A stretch of DNA of 64,000 nt from Rachycentron canadum. Its lineage: Eukaryota > Chordata > Actinopteri > Carangiformes > Rachycentridae. This document shows positions 49,469 to 61,579 of this stretch, piece after piece. The stretch spans positions 3,536,535 through 3,600,534 of the forward strand of contig CM076652.1 in NCBI GenBank assembly GCA_038496675.1, given 5' to 3'. Both the position numbers and the translations under genes were made by a program. The stretch's first letter is position 1. Every line of letters begins with the position of its first letter. The notes under the pieces were generated by a model that had not been told where the DNA came from, searched no databases, and saw nothing but the letters and a program-made list of their open reading frames with translations.

Positions 49469-50999
49469 CTGTTACAGAAATAAGAGACATGAGAAATGAG
49501 TCGGTAAAACATCCCTGCTGGAACACAAAGACCTCAAAACATCATCACAGATATCTCTGAATAGGTGGCCTTAGTTGTCCTGAGTGGGAAAAAAGTCTGT
49601 GCTGAATGGAGACTTAAAACTAGAAACAAGGGGGGCATCGAAATCCCTTTTTAGACTCATAAAAAGAACTGTGTCAGGGTGTGAAACCAGGGTTTACTCA
49701 CTTCACCACAAGCAGTGAAACCAGTCATACTGATGTGACTGAGGGCTTTATGGTGACGCAGAGCTTTAATATCAGCCTCCTAATCATCAATGCTCCAACT
49801 CCTGCATCCACTGACCCTAGAAAAGCCAGCAGCGAGACTCGGGTGAGCACTTCTGTGGTGCTCCGCTGCGTTCCCAAGTGACCACACTGCAAAGCAAAGC
49901 AGTGAATCACCAAGAGATGAGCCCGTTCTGCAGGGCGACCTAACCACGGGCCTAAGTTTAGACAGCAGAGGCCCGAGGGAGCAGAGATTAACTTGATTAA
50001 AACAAAAGAGGTGGGAGGGAGAAGGCAAGGAGGCTTTGGGGGGGGCTGGACCATCCTGCGAAATGATAAATAACCCCAGCGACTAAATGGTAATCCACTG
50101 GGAGATGCTTTTAGTGGAGGGAGGGAGAGGGAAACGGGGGGAGAGCAACACCACAGCATTTGCAAAATGCGTATTTGCATTCTTCCAATTTGGATGTGGC
50201 TCAAACACAAAACCCCAGATATAAAACATAAACCAAAACATGGCAAAAACATCCAGCACACTTGGCTTGGTGTTTATATTCATGCCCACGGTGATGTATG
50301 GACTCGCTGCGATTCCCTGGGCACATATTTTGAAGTCTTGTTGTTTTTTCAGCACAAGTCAGAGGGAGAGAGCTCAGTTTGTCATTCTGCCATAATATTT
50401 CAGGAAGATTTAGAGACTGACAGAGCTAACAGGTGCTTGTAGGTCAAGTTTCCAGCACAAAAATCACAATTAGGAGTTTGGAGCCGATGTATAAAAAGTA
50501 GTCAAACCAAAAAACACTTTAAGGTTCTGTGATAGAGGATGACACAGTGTTAGAGGCAGTTTTCTTTCATTTAGGGATGAGTGTCGACTTGTTTTGGTCT
50601 AAAATTATGAGTAATAGGAGGCACATTACTGCGCACCTGCACCAAAGACATTAAATTTACAGCAGGACTGTTGTTTTTTCTTTCAAAGGACAAAAGGCGG
50701 TGGGAAACAGTGAAAATATTTTCAATTTGAGAGGAAAGTGACTCATGGCCAGAGGTCTCAGAAAACATAAATGGGAAGTTGGTGAAATGGTGTTCGGAGC
50801 CAGTAAAAACAAGACAAGATTGTGGTTGTGGTATTGGAAGAAGAAGAAGTAGAAGTAGAGGAGGAGAAGAAGAAAGAGCTGAGGAGTTTCAGCGTCAAGG
50901 AACATCTCCGCGTTTTTACGCATGAAAGTAACAAACCGAGGTTAAAGCGCTGAATGAAAACGGAGAAAAGCAGAGAAACTTGTAGAGAAACAAACTCAC
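49469..50999 (-). other. met: met intron 1 (1.5 kb)
   Basis: The boundaries are donor GTGAGT at 50999 and acceptor TAACAG at 49469. No coding sequence is seen. The minus-strand open frame at 49725-50261 has no recognisable domain and no splice logic, so I treat it as chance. A purine-rich GAAGAAGAAG stretch occurs near 50838-50875. The first part (about 50,000-50,170) is G/A-rich. No dispersed repeat was recognised here. Compared with the tens of kilobases seen in human MET, this intron is short. Confidence 0.5.
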
Positions 51000-51250
51000 C
51001 TGTTAGTCTGGTCCTTTAGTTCAGATCATATTCCACTGGTCTCTACAACAGCGGGACTTTTTTTAACTTTCTCATCAAGTCCGAACTTATCGCTGCGTTT
51101 TTTTTTTTTGGTTTTTTTTCTTTCCCTCTTCGATTCTTAATTATCTTAAAATCGGCCCGATATTTTTTCTTTCTCAGTCTGACTCCGTCTGTTTCCAGCT
51201 CCGCAGCTGAAAAGTGACTGACTCCCTGACTGAATGCATCCAGCAGAAAC
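51000..51250 (-). other. met: met exon 1, non-coding 5' UTR (5' end approximate)
   Basis: The 3' edge is a textbook donor on the minus strand, CAG|GTGAGT, with the last exon base at 51000. It pairs with the acceptor at 49469, one base before the met start codon, and leaves an intron of 1,531 bp. MET in other vertebrates also has a non-coding first exon, with the ATG near the start of exon 2. The 5' boundary is a guess based on the GC-box block just upstream. The exon holds one short upstream ORF. No transcript data support the limits. Confidence 0.5.
51174..51239 (-). other. Upstream ORF of 21 codons in the met 5' UTR
   Basis: Within the inferred exon 1 an ATG at plus 51239-51237 opens a 21-codon frame that ends at TGA (51176-51174). 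Its start context is weak (T at -3, C at +4). It closes before the exon 1 donor, so it would not fuse with the receptor. If transcription starts upstream of 51239 it could modestly lower met translation. This is inference from sequence only. Confidence 0.3.
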
Positions 51251-51340
51251 ACGCCGCCGCCGCCGCTTCTCTAGGTTCCTCTGGTGGCGCGTAAAGCTCC
51301 GCCCCCTTCTGTCCAAAACTCCGTGACGCATCCAGGTGCT
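51240..51340 (-). promoter_or_regulatory. met: Candidate met core promoter, TATA-less and GC-rich
   Basis: A short GC- and CpG-rich block lies just upstream of the inferred exon 1. On the minus strand it holds a GC box (GGGGGCGG, plus 51299-51306), a GCGCC stretch, a (GCC)n run at about 51252-51265, and a TGCGTCA half-CRE/ATF-like site near 51324-51330. I see no TATA box at a sensible distance. The mammalian MET promoter is also GC-rich and TATA-less, which fits. The transcription start is not visible; I place it at roughly 51.2-51.3 kb by inference from the GC box and the strong exon 1 donor at 51000/50999. Confidence 0.5.
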
Positions 51341-54320
51341 GCTGAGGCTCCTCGGTCTGTGGAGCCAACAGTAAATTACAAACTCAGGTTAGTGATTATC
51401 ATGTTGAACAAACCCACCAATTACAACTAAATCAGTCCATTCACCAGGGAAACACACGCTGCTCGGTGCTTTTATCTATCTATTTGTGCGTATTTACGCG
51501 TTATCATGTGTTATGGCTCCAATTTAAATATCCTTTTTAAAGCCTAATATCTTTTTTCATGTCCCAAAAGAAGTGTATATTAAACTGGAATAACGTGGTT
51601 TGGAGATAAGTTGTGATGGGGCATATTTAGAAGAAAGTTCTTCCTTCCACCTGACTCTCCTCCAGCACCCTGGTGAGTCAGACTACTGGTTGTCATGTTA
51701 AAACGGCTCACTCAGCCATAAATAATGATCTAAGTTATAGAGGCTAAACCAACTGTGTGTGTGCGTGCGTGCGTGCGTGCGTGTGTGTGTCTAAGCCATG
51801 AATCACTGCAGGCAGCACAAAAAAGAAAATTCCTTTGTCCCACTTCCTGAAAAGGAGGCACAGTGAGAATGAAGACCGGTGGAAACCCTGATAACAGAGT
51901 GTGGATGTGGAATTAATAGGTACAGAGCTGTTGGGAAGAGGCAGTGGCTGTTTGCACTCACTTTCTGACAACATGTGAGGGGTTTAATGAGACAGACCGA
52001 CAGGGGACGAGTGTGTTCAAGTGGGTGGACGAGTGATCCGGTGAAATCTGTGACATCTTCAATTTAAATGTGACTGCACATGATGTAATGAGTGATTCTG
52101 TGGGGTGACATGTCTTGACAGAGTAATTGTTTCCTCTCTCCTCCTCTTTTCCCATATTCTAACAAACCTCCACAAAGCTCATCTGCTTTTTATGTTTCAC
52201 CCTCAGAATTAAAACTGACCACCTATGACTTTGCGTGGAGACGTTTTCTGGACAAAACCCCACAAATTCATCTGCCTTTCTGCTCTTAAACTCGTCCTGA
52301 TTTCCCAAAGGAAAACACTGTTGCCTCAGACATGACACCAGAGAGCCCTTAAACTGTCAGTGTGTGCATCATCAACCTTTACTTCACCTTGATGGATGTC
52401 CGCAGAGGAATTTGAGAGTAAAAAAAAAAAAAAATGAAATTTGAAAGCAATCAAACTCTGTAACAATAAATAAAGAATACAGCAGCTGAATTTAAAGAGG
52501 GTGCCGGGTTCAAAATTTGAGAAAACGGATCTAAAATTAGATCTGAATTCATGAAATTACAGCATTTACAATTACAGCAGAAGATCATTAAAGCGTGAAG
52601 ACTGGAAAACAGATTAAAAACTACTGCAATTCTTATTTTTATGGGGGTAATGTGCTATTCATTTTCATGTTCCCAAACTTCAAGTATAATTACATTCACT
52701 CTCACAAGAAGCCATTTTCCTAATAATCCCATGAGTCCTGTGCTGTGTCTCCTTCATCTGCCCTCGATCATTTTGTGAAGTGAGGCTAAATGAATCAAAA
52801 TTCAAATGCAATTCAAGGGGGTTCTTGCAAAATAAAAAAAAATTTAAAAAAAAGTTCTGTCACAAAAGCTCATTGTGTGAAACTCTTCTAGCCACAGTGT
52901 TTCACAACACGCTCCTTGCTTCTCTGTTATAAGAACTGAGTTTTGCCTTTCCTCAGGGCATTTTCTGACACAGTTGCCAAGGGGTGTGTCTGACACAGGG
53001 TGTGTGTCTGTATGTCTTATTGTATACCCGCGGGGTGTGTAGGCCTACGTATGTGTGTCTGTGTTGCTCCCGTGGTGGTGAACTCTACTTTGGCTCGGGC
53101 CCTTGTCTTGGCAGGGTGCAGCAGCAGCAGCAGGAGAAGAAGAAGGGAAAAGGAGAGAAGGGAGGAAAAAACTAGGAGCAGCGGTAAACATCATCACTGC
53201 CGGCATGCAGAATGTGGGTGAGACACGCTGTAGAAATGACCTGTATCTTGCAACTACAGCACCTGCAACACAACAACTACACACTTTCTATTTTTCTCCA
53301 ATAGCTGAGATAAACGCAATGAAGAGCTGAAGACACTTTTTTTTCCTTGTAATTCAGTTAAACTGACCTTTTAAAACCTGCTGCAACACCAAACAGCTGA
53401 CTTGTTATGGCGCCATCTGCTGGTGCTCCGGGCATCATTAGTCTCCTGAGGCATGAGGGAGGCACCATGTCCAAGCTATTGAACAGAAAGTGAGGAGACA
53501 ATCTCACAGACAAAGGCAAGGGATTATCAGGGAGGAGCAGGGCTGCACTCAGTGTTGATTTTACCGTTTCTGTCAACCGTTCCCGTGCACCTAAACCTAG
53601 TCCAAAAGACCTTATTTATCACCTGCAGGGTCAATACAAACCCTGGTTAACTGCTGACCAGGACAGTAAACTCTGATTGATGCTCTTGACCCAGCAGAGG
53701 CCCCCGAGCTGGTTTCATTCTGCAGATGGACTCTTTCACCTCTTACAGTTGCTTTAGCTCATGCACAGAGTGGTGATTAAGTGTGTGCCGCCTCCACCAC
53801 CGTGAGCTGTGTGTCTTCATTGACAGGCTCCTTCAGCTGAATCTTTACGGTTCATGACAGATAATGACAGAGCGGCTCATAAAAGATCGCACGAGAACAG
53901 GAGGTCGAGGGAAAATTTTTTCTGCTGACGCTCTCGTCCGTACTGTCTGCTGATGAAGACTGCTCACGCATATCAAGAGAGATAATACAATCAGGCTCTG
54001 GGTTGTACAGTAAAAAATACTGATGATCTTGAGTGCATATCCAATTCCTAAACCAATAGGTTGCGCAGTTCTTCACCAATATACTACTTTATTTCCGTAG
54101 ATGGTTTTGGAATTGGTGCCAACGTCAGCGGCTGTAAATCTGATGTTTACCAAAAATATTTTCAGTATCAGAAACCGTCTCTGGGTCGAGAGGATCAACT
54201 TCCTCTGCAGCTCCTATAAATATTATATATTGTGTATCTCAAAGCCTTCGCAGGTTTATATAAAAGTGGCTTCTCCCTCTCTCTCTCTCTCTCTTTCTGA
54301 TAGCAAATTTGGTTCAACTG

Positions 54321-54712
54321 ACCTGTACAGGTCAGTGAGCCAATCAGAGGAGGGGCTCAGACCCTCTCTTCTGATTGGCTCACCGACCTGACTGTTTTCT
54401 GAGTGATCTAATAAAAATGTAGCAGATTTCAGCTCAAACACTCAGAGGAACCAAATCCTGCAAGGTTGGATGGTGGGTCCAGGTGGGTGTGGCTTGGGGA
54501 CATGGCTTGAGGGGGATGACTGCTTTGTTGTGACATCACAAAGTTACGGAAGTACCGACGGCTCAGCTTCTGAATGCATACTGTGAGCACTTTATCTATG
54601 GATTGAGCACTTACTTTACATAGTATCGACATAGAACCTAGACCTGCTTTATGATCAAATAATCATGAACATCTACCTTCATACAATACGGCACCTTCAC
54701 CCCTATTGAAGT
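54321..54712 (-). mobile_element. Family A MITE-like element, copy A4
   Basis: Same orientation as A2. It has a 28-bp imperfect inverted repeat (54328-54355 and 54363-54390; two G-T wobbles and one mismatch) around a 7-base loop CTCAGAC, then GGTGGGTCCAGGTGGG, GTTGTGACATCACAAAG and CATAGAACCTAGACC. It ends near ATACGGCACCTTC, a damaged terminal repeat. Confidence 0.6.
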
Positions 54713-55752
54713 GAATTGCTCTTTACAGCAGGGAATTCTTGATATTAGCTGAATTAGCTGACTGTTTTCTACCTTGACTGAACCTCTTGGTTAAAGCCAG
54801 TGACCAGTCCACCCTGCTACAACTCCATATTTTCACGTGTTCAGACATCAGTGCTCCCATCTTCCATTACCTGTGTGCTCGATAGAGACACTCCTAATGA
54901 AAAAGGAAAGCAAGATATTACAATCTCATACATCGCAGGAAATGGTTACTGAAGCAGGCAGACAACAGTGCTGTCAATAAGATTCTGCCACACGTATCTG
55001 TCAATCTGCTGGACCGAGTGACTGCAGCACAGCTCATATGAAGTCCCACTGAAGGCCATCAGTGGATGTGGAGAATATCATTAAAAAAAGTTGTCTCAGC
55101 ACGGGAAAGTAAACACGAGGCTGCTTCAAAATTTAGACCACATAGCTCATCCATCTCATCTAAACGTGGCTAAATTTGCGTTTATTAGATGACGCAGTGT
55201 CTTAAAGTAAACGAGGATGACACAAAAACTCATCTTCCACATGTTTTTTGTCCAAACAAGATTATTTTGATTTAGCATAAGACATCAATTTTGGAAATAT
55301 GTTGTAAATTGATGGTCAATCTGCTCAAGCAGTTGAAAAAACTCAGCTACAGATTTAGACCAGATGTCTTTGCTCTTATAAACCCCACCCCTCATTTTTC
55401 CCTTTGACATGTGATGCAATTGAATGAGATTTAAAGCAAACATTGTTTTTTTTTTTTTTTCAGAATAATAGTAGAGAGTCTTTACTGCTTCCATGGTGGA
55501 CGATTTCGCCCTTTGCTTGTCAGTCTCACTGTGTTAAACAGTTTATGTGAAGCCTTCAAGAGCTCTTAAACTCTCCAATCCTGGTTGTTTATCTGTGGAA
55601 GCTTTGACTAAAATAAACCACGGTCAAGTACCAGTGGAATAGCAGCACGATATGTAAACTTTGTGCTGCATTTATCGTTTGCTCCCTATGTATATTTATA
55701 CCTAGTCTGTTTTTTTTTAAATTTTAATATAAACAATATGTGCTGTAAGTAT

Positions 55753-56140
55753 TAAAGGCCCCACATATAAAATTAGATGTCCATGTATTTTATTTTAATT
55801 ATAAATCAGTTCTAGGTTCTATATTGATACTGTGAAAGTATCAAAAATGCTCACAGCCTGTATTCAGAAAGTGAGCCTTCAGGATTTCTGTAACATTGTG
55901 ATGTCACAACAAAGCAGACATCCATCCCAGCCACACCCTCAAGCCCCACCCACCTGGACCCACCATCCAACCTTGCAGGATTTGTTTTTCTTTGTTTGTT
56001 TTACATGAAATATCATTTTTCATTGATCACTTGACCTGTTGTTACTAGAAAACTACATTTAGATATAATATATATACAAATATATCTTATTATGGATATA
56101 AACACAAGAATAACAGTTTGTGAAATATGGACCTCTAATG
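55753..56140 (+). mobile_element. Family A MITE-like element, copy A5 (no hairpin)
   Basis: Starts TTAAAGGCCCCACATATAAA and ends GAAATATGGACCTCTAATG. It contains TAAATCAGTTCTAGGTTC, GATGTCACAACAAAGCAG and CACCTGGACCCACCATCC, in the same order as A3. The hairpin arms are absent; an A/T-rich stretch with TATATA replaces them. Confidence 0.6.
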
Positions 56141-56204
56141 TTTATTTTCACATTTAGTTTAAGATCCAGCCAAAAATCTGGTTTGAATTGTATAGCTCTT
56201 TCAA

Positions 56205-56440
56205 ACTGTCACTGGGTTCTCCAGCTTCCTCCTTCAGTCCAAAGACATGCACATTAGGTTAATTGGATATTCTAAATTGCCTCTAGGCTTGAGTGTGAAT
56301 GTTTGTTTGTGTCCTGTGATAGACTGAAGACCTGTCCAGGTTGAATGTCACCCAATGTCAGCTGGGATTGGCTCCTGCCCCCACACGACCCTGCACGGAT
56401 AAGTGACACAGATAATGGACAGTGTTGATAACACGCATTT
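56205..56440 (+). repeat. SINE-like dispersed repeat, copy D3 (3' portion)
   Basis: Starts GGTTCTCCAGCTTCCTCC, then TCCAAAGACATGCACATTAG, GGTTAATTGG, GTGTCCTGTGATAGACTG and GACCTGTCCAGGTTGAATG. It continues where D2 leaves off and lacks the box-B head. Confidence 0.5.
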
Positions 56441-57035
56441 TGATGACATAAAATCGTCAATATAAAGTAAATATATCTACAATTTAGTCACATCGACTTC
56501 CTGAGAGCTCTCTGTATTTGCTGTTCTCTTGTGTGCAAAAAATATGCAGTTTCTTTAAAAAAAAAAAAAAACACAGGAGAGTAACATGATCAGTGATGAA
56601 GAAAACAACGCCACTTGGAATAAAATTAATCCAAGGAAAAGACACCAGAGTGTTTAATTGTCAGGTAATTTTGTGCAGAATCATTTCAGCAAAGTGCAAC
56701 AGAAGCCGAGACAAGGGGCGTCACAGACTTGCCCTCTAAGATTCATAGCATTAGGTTGTGTTGTGTTCAACTCTAAACACAGATGTGGTAAAAGTGACAA
56801 AGAGTGAGCCGACTGATGGGGAACCAGGTGTGTCAGAGCGGGGATGAACACCTGTAAAGGCCTGGTAGTGGTGGACCCTGAGCTGGAGGGGATGGATCTA
56901 CGCCAACCTTCCTCTTGCTTGATGTCATAGTACACTTCATCATCTTCAGTATGCACTGCTGCAACAGCTGAGAGAGACTGAGGCCAAGAGGGAGTCCGAT
57001 TGTTTCTCTAGAAGTGTGTGGTGGTGGATTTTCCC

Positions 57036-57038
<3 letters not shown>

Positions 57039-57084
<46 letters not shown>

Positions 57085-57622
57085 CCAAAGCAAATTTAAG
57101 ACACTGGTGTGATAAGAAATTCTGTGCAATGCAATAATGAAGGAAAACATTACACATGTAGTCAAACTACGCAAGAAGTTTGACAACTGTTCCATTTTCT
57201 CAATAAAAGCATTGGGAAATATTGATATTTAATCATAACCTTATGATTTATCAAGAATTTCTATATATGGCTCCTCCTGCAAAGTCAATTTCCTTTTAAA
57301 ATAAATCAGTTAAAAAAACCCCAAACTATTAGCATTACGAAAGTTCCTTTAGTATAACTGAAAAATCGCACACAATAAACACAATACAAGGAAAAAAAAA
57401 AAAACTCAAGATAGAGTATTTAAGATCATCCAAAGGTGATCATTTCAGCACCTTTCTGTCTTTTGCACAGAAGAATTCAGACTCGACGTTCTGCGGGCAA
57501 ACAGCCCGAGAGCTGGTCGTGTGTGGGGCAAACCAGGACACCAGCAGCTTCCCTGAGGGTTTGTTTACTGAAACCAAATAAAGAAGACATGCTGGAGAAC
57601 ACATGGTGGAGAACACAGGCAG

Positions 57623-57699
<77 letters not shown>
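57039..57699. repeat. Two (GT)n microsatellites
   Basis: GT arrays at 57039-57082 and 57626-57699 in the intergenic region upstream of met. Confidence 0.95.
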
Positions 57700-57701
<2 letters not shown>

Positions 57702-58199
57702 ATCCAATTCAGAAATTAGTTGTCTGTTAACAGACAGGCCAGATCTCCTCTGGACAGCTGATGAGCTTGCAGTCAGTCAGCGCCCACTCATGGTTTTTGA
57801 GCCAAGAAGGTGTAAAAAACCAAAACAAAACAGTTTCTACAAACATTCAAAATGTTGTGTAATCTAGAAAAATAGGCCGAGAAGAAGAAGACTTTGAAGA
57901 ATTTCTTGAAACAGCACAAAAGTCTTAAAAAAAAAACCCCAAATGAATTCTTCTGTGTTCCTTCTAATTGGTCACAGCTTGTTTTAATTTTAGTTGAATG
58001 AGGCCTTTGTGCATAAAGCTGTGGATCAATGAGCTGAACTGTCTCATGGCAACAGAGTTTCTGCATCTACAGTTTATAATGAAATATTTTAATATATCAT
58101 GTATTTAATTCACTGGAACAGTCCACAGATGATTTTCCACATGACTCACTGTATCATATCATTTGATATTAATACTGTGATGCAAAATTACCTCCATAG

Positions 58200-58375
58200 T
58201 GTCCTCTCACACCTGCCTCCACGGGGGCAGTTAGGCCTCATCAGACCCGCTGCAATAGACCGGGACGTGTCCAGGGTGTATCCCGCCCTCGGCCTGTCAG
58301 CATGTCAGCTAACGTCTCCAGCCTCACAGCCATGACCCTATGAGGATAACTGGTATGAGTAATGGATGGATCTTG
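58200..58375 (+). repeat. SINE-like dispersed repeat, copy D4 (tail only)
   Basis: CAATAGACCGGGACGTGTCC followed by AGGGTGTATCCCGCCC and ending GGTATGAGTAATGGATGG. This resembles the 3' tail of the family seen at 56.2 kb. Only the tail is present. Confidence 0.45.
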
Positions 58376-59814
58376 ATCAATTTAATACAAGAAAGGCTGT
58401 TTTAGTCTCAGGTTGTGTTAAAGTCAATCTGACACAGGGAGTTCGAGAAGCTCTGGAGCGTAAAACTAATGCAGATCAGTTTTTTTTTTTGGCTCCACCT
58501 TAGAAATGTAATGAATAGGCGACTTAGACAAAAAGTATAACAATGATAATGAATGTTTGACTCTTGATTTGTCCTTTTTGTGGTCTGCTAACTGAGTAAC
58601 ACTCCAGTGAAGACAAATAAAACATTTCATCTTGTGGAAAAGAGTCTAAATTAGATGGAGAATATCTCGATTGACAAACATGTGGGAGAAAGTGTTATGA
58701 AGGAACAACCCAGATTGGTGAACATTAGTAAAATACAGTTCAAAGGCAGTCGTCTGACTCTTTCTAGTCAGGGATCGAGGCCTGAAAGACTTTACCTAAA
58801 CAAAGAACCACAGAGTTGCAGTGACGTACATGTGAAAGTATCCTCTTCACCACCATATTCAGGGGAAGGTGAATGTGTCCACTCGATGTGTTTTGACAGC
58901 AACAAATCACAGAGAATGACTGAGACGTCTCTGTCTAATCACTGCTGTGTGTGTGTGATCTGTCTGATCTGCTGAGAGAGAAAACAGCTGCTGATGCCGT
59001 TTCCCTCCAGGTGGTTAAAAGCCACAGTGTTTATGTCACCTGGCTTCTGTCTCTCCACTGATGAACGCTTACTGAGTCATCCTGTCCGGAGGAGGATAGA
59101 AGAAACCTCATCTTGTTTACATCTGTTATTTAGTTGCTGTCTCGCCTCCTTTTTTTATGCCTCCGCACCAGGAACAGCCAAAGCCGGAGGTGTTTTGTTT
59201 TTGGGTCTGTGTCCCGTTCTTGTGGACACGATATCTCAATAACGCCTTCACGGAAATTCCTCAAATTTCAATCATTAGGACTCAAGGATGAATTGATTCG
59301 ATTTTGGTGGTTAAAAGTCAAGGTTATGGTGACTTCACAAAACACTTTTTAGCCATTATTCAAGACTTCACACGACAATTATGATGAGATTTCACACAAA
59401 AGGTTCATATTTTATTACAACTCTGGACAAACAGGGATATAATGGGAAACTGGTCTGAGTGGTAGAGACATTTTATTCTCGCTTTGGAGAAGAGGGACAT
59501 GTGATGATGATTAATCTGAAGTGAACAGATAACTTAGTCAACACTTATTCATATCAAGTTGGCAAAACCTCAAAAGTTTCCTTCACTCAGCTATAAATAA
59601 CTACTAATAACTAACCTCTTTCAGTGGACAAACCAGCATGAAAAAGAAATGAGAGATGACTCGAGATGAGAACATTGTGTGATGAGAAACACTTACTGTG
59701 TGTAGTTTGGACTGAGGCTGCTCAGGGTTTGAGCTGGTGCCCTTAGTTTCATTTCAGGGAAAACTTAATGTCACAACACACACGATGTTTCACAAATGAT
59801 TAACTGATGTAATG

Positions 59815-59850
59815 TTTGTCTGTCCACATACTTTTGGCCATATAGCATAA
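59815..59850 (+). mobile_element. Isolated Tc1/mariner-type terminal repeat
   Basis: TCCACATACTTTTGGCCATA matches the right end of the remnant at 61.58-61.92 kb at nearly every base. No partner end is seen within a few hundred bases, so this is a solo end or the edge of a decayed copy. Confidence 0.45.
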
Positions 59851-60984
59851 GTATGCATTTCTAACTTGAGTTCACTAGAGGGAGCTGTTGTACTGTAAAA
59901 GCTAAGTTGAGCATCTCACTTTCCACTTAATGTTAACATGACAAAGGGGGTAATAGATTTACCTCACTAATACACAGGGGGCATTCATTCACTTTTCATA
60001 CCTTCTGCTTTCATTTTCACAGGATGCTGGAACCAGGATGCACTGGTTTCACCCCAGTGACGTCTTAGAGGAGATGTTCAGACACTGATGTTCATATCTG
60101 TGAGATTTGTAGATTTCTGAATTAATCCAGCCTGCATGTCCGACTGGCAGGAAACATGTTAGACATCATGCAAACTCCCTAAATGACAAAGTCAAACCCT
60201 GAACTTTAAATTTGCTCCTTATCTACAAATCCTGTTTTATCACACTTTACATATATACAATACGCTGTAGGCTTTTGAATGTGTTTTGCTTATGTATGTA
60301 TTGTATGTTATGTATTGTTAATGTGTAAATATCTATGTACATGAAATCAAGTTATAGAAATCGATGAAAGTCAGGTGTAGGTAGGTAAAATACATTCAAG
60401 AAGCTAAAACACAACAGTGTGTTTTAAACATGACCAGCGTTGGAGAAATTTGTATGTAAAAATTATATCAGACTTGGTCCCTCAGGTGATATTAGACAGA
60501 ACAGGCAGATTCACCACCACCACCACCACCACAAAGAGGAGCATTGAGCCTAGTAGCTTCTGCAACTTCTCACCCTGGTTGTACCAGGTCACTGCCATTA
60601 GCTCACTGTCCAGTCCTGTCGTCTTTGTGAAGGTAACAGAGCCGTCTCTGTGTTCTCTCATCCTCCTGTTATGTCTGCTTTAGTCCTGGTCACTGGAAAC
60701 TTTCCCCCTCGGGAGCAAACGGGAGCAGGTTTCACTGTGCCAGGACCTCCTGCTGCATCCTGCTCTGTTGTGGTCTGGTTTGGCGGGAGTATACTGTAAT
60801 GATGCTTGAGTGTCTGAGTGGTCAGACTGTTGAGGTGGTTTCAGTCTGAGCAAGCTGCTCTTTAAAGAGGCTATTTGTACGTTTTTTTTCTGCCGCTGAA
60901 TGTGGTCGCTCGCTGGGAGCGGGTGGCGGTGATTGTTGCTTTACAAGAGCTCTGGCCATTGTTGCGTTATGCCCTTTAATCAGC

Positions 60985-61237
60985 TACGTATTGGAGACAG
61001 ATTGGAGGCTACAGTTGGTAACCAGCCTAAACCAATGTTTAGCGTGCTGACTTCAGAAGAAGAAGAAACGTGTTAGAGACAAGCATTAACACTGCCATTG
61101 AGTTCGAACATTGCAGCTGTTGTTGAGTAACAGTGTGAACTTTGATGCTGAACTCAACGTTTCTTCTAGACTGGTGAGTTGTTAATGCTAACGTTAGCAA
61201 TGTAGCGATAGCAAAACTTACAAATAGGTCCTTTAAG
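60985..61237 (+). repeat. Dispersed repeat family E, copy 2
   Basis: The counterpart of the repeat at 120-330, with GATTGGAGGCTACAG, GTTTAGCGTGCTGAC, TTTGATGCTGAACTCAACG and GCTAACGTTAGC in the same order, ending AGGTCCTTTAAG. It lies in the intergenic region upstream of met. The class is unknown. Confidence 0.55.
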
Positions 61238-61579
61238 TTATAGTTTTTTTGGGTGTTCTTAGGAAGTTCACCTTGCTGAATTTTGTGGTTCCACGAGCTT
61301 TAGGATCTTTACATTTGAGTCATTTACAATACCTTTTTGAAGGTATTTCCATTATCGTCAAATACATCTGATCACCTGCATCAAGATATTCTGTCCCCTC
61401 TATGATAAAGAAATGTATTGCTGTTAAATAATAAAAGTGATGTATCCCACTGGTTTCCTTGCACAATGCAACTTTTATTATGAATCTCGATGTGTTGTGC
61501 ACCCACAACCTGAAAAACAAGTTTTAACAAAGCTCTTTAATGAGCAGACTTTGGAATATTTTCTTTATGTTGCAGACTG

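Noticed and set aside
49465..49512. In-frame upstream ATG at 49512 as the met start
   Set aside because: It lies on the intron side of the acceptor CTGTAACAG; the ATG at 49467 gives a clean signal peptide and the expected 1,200-bp exon.
49725..50261. 178-residue minus-strand open frame in met intron 1
   Set aside because: No recognisable domain, low-complexity stretches, and it sits between well-supported splice sites.
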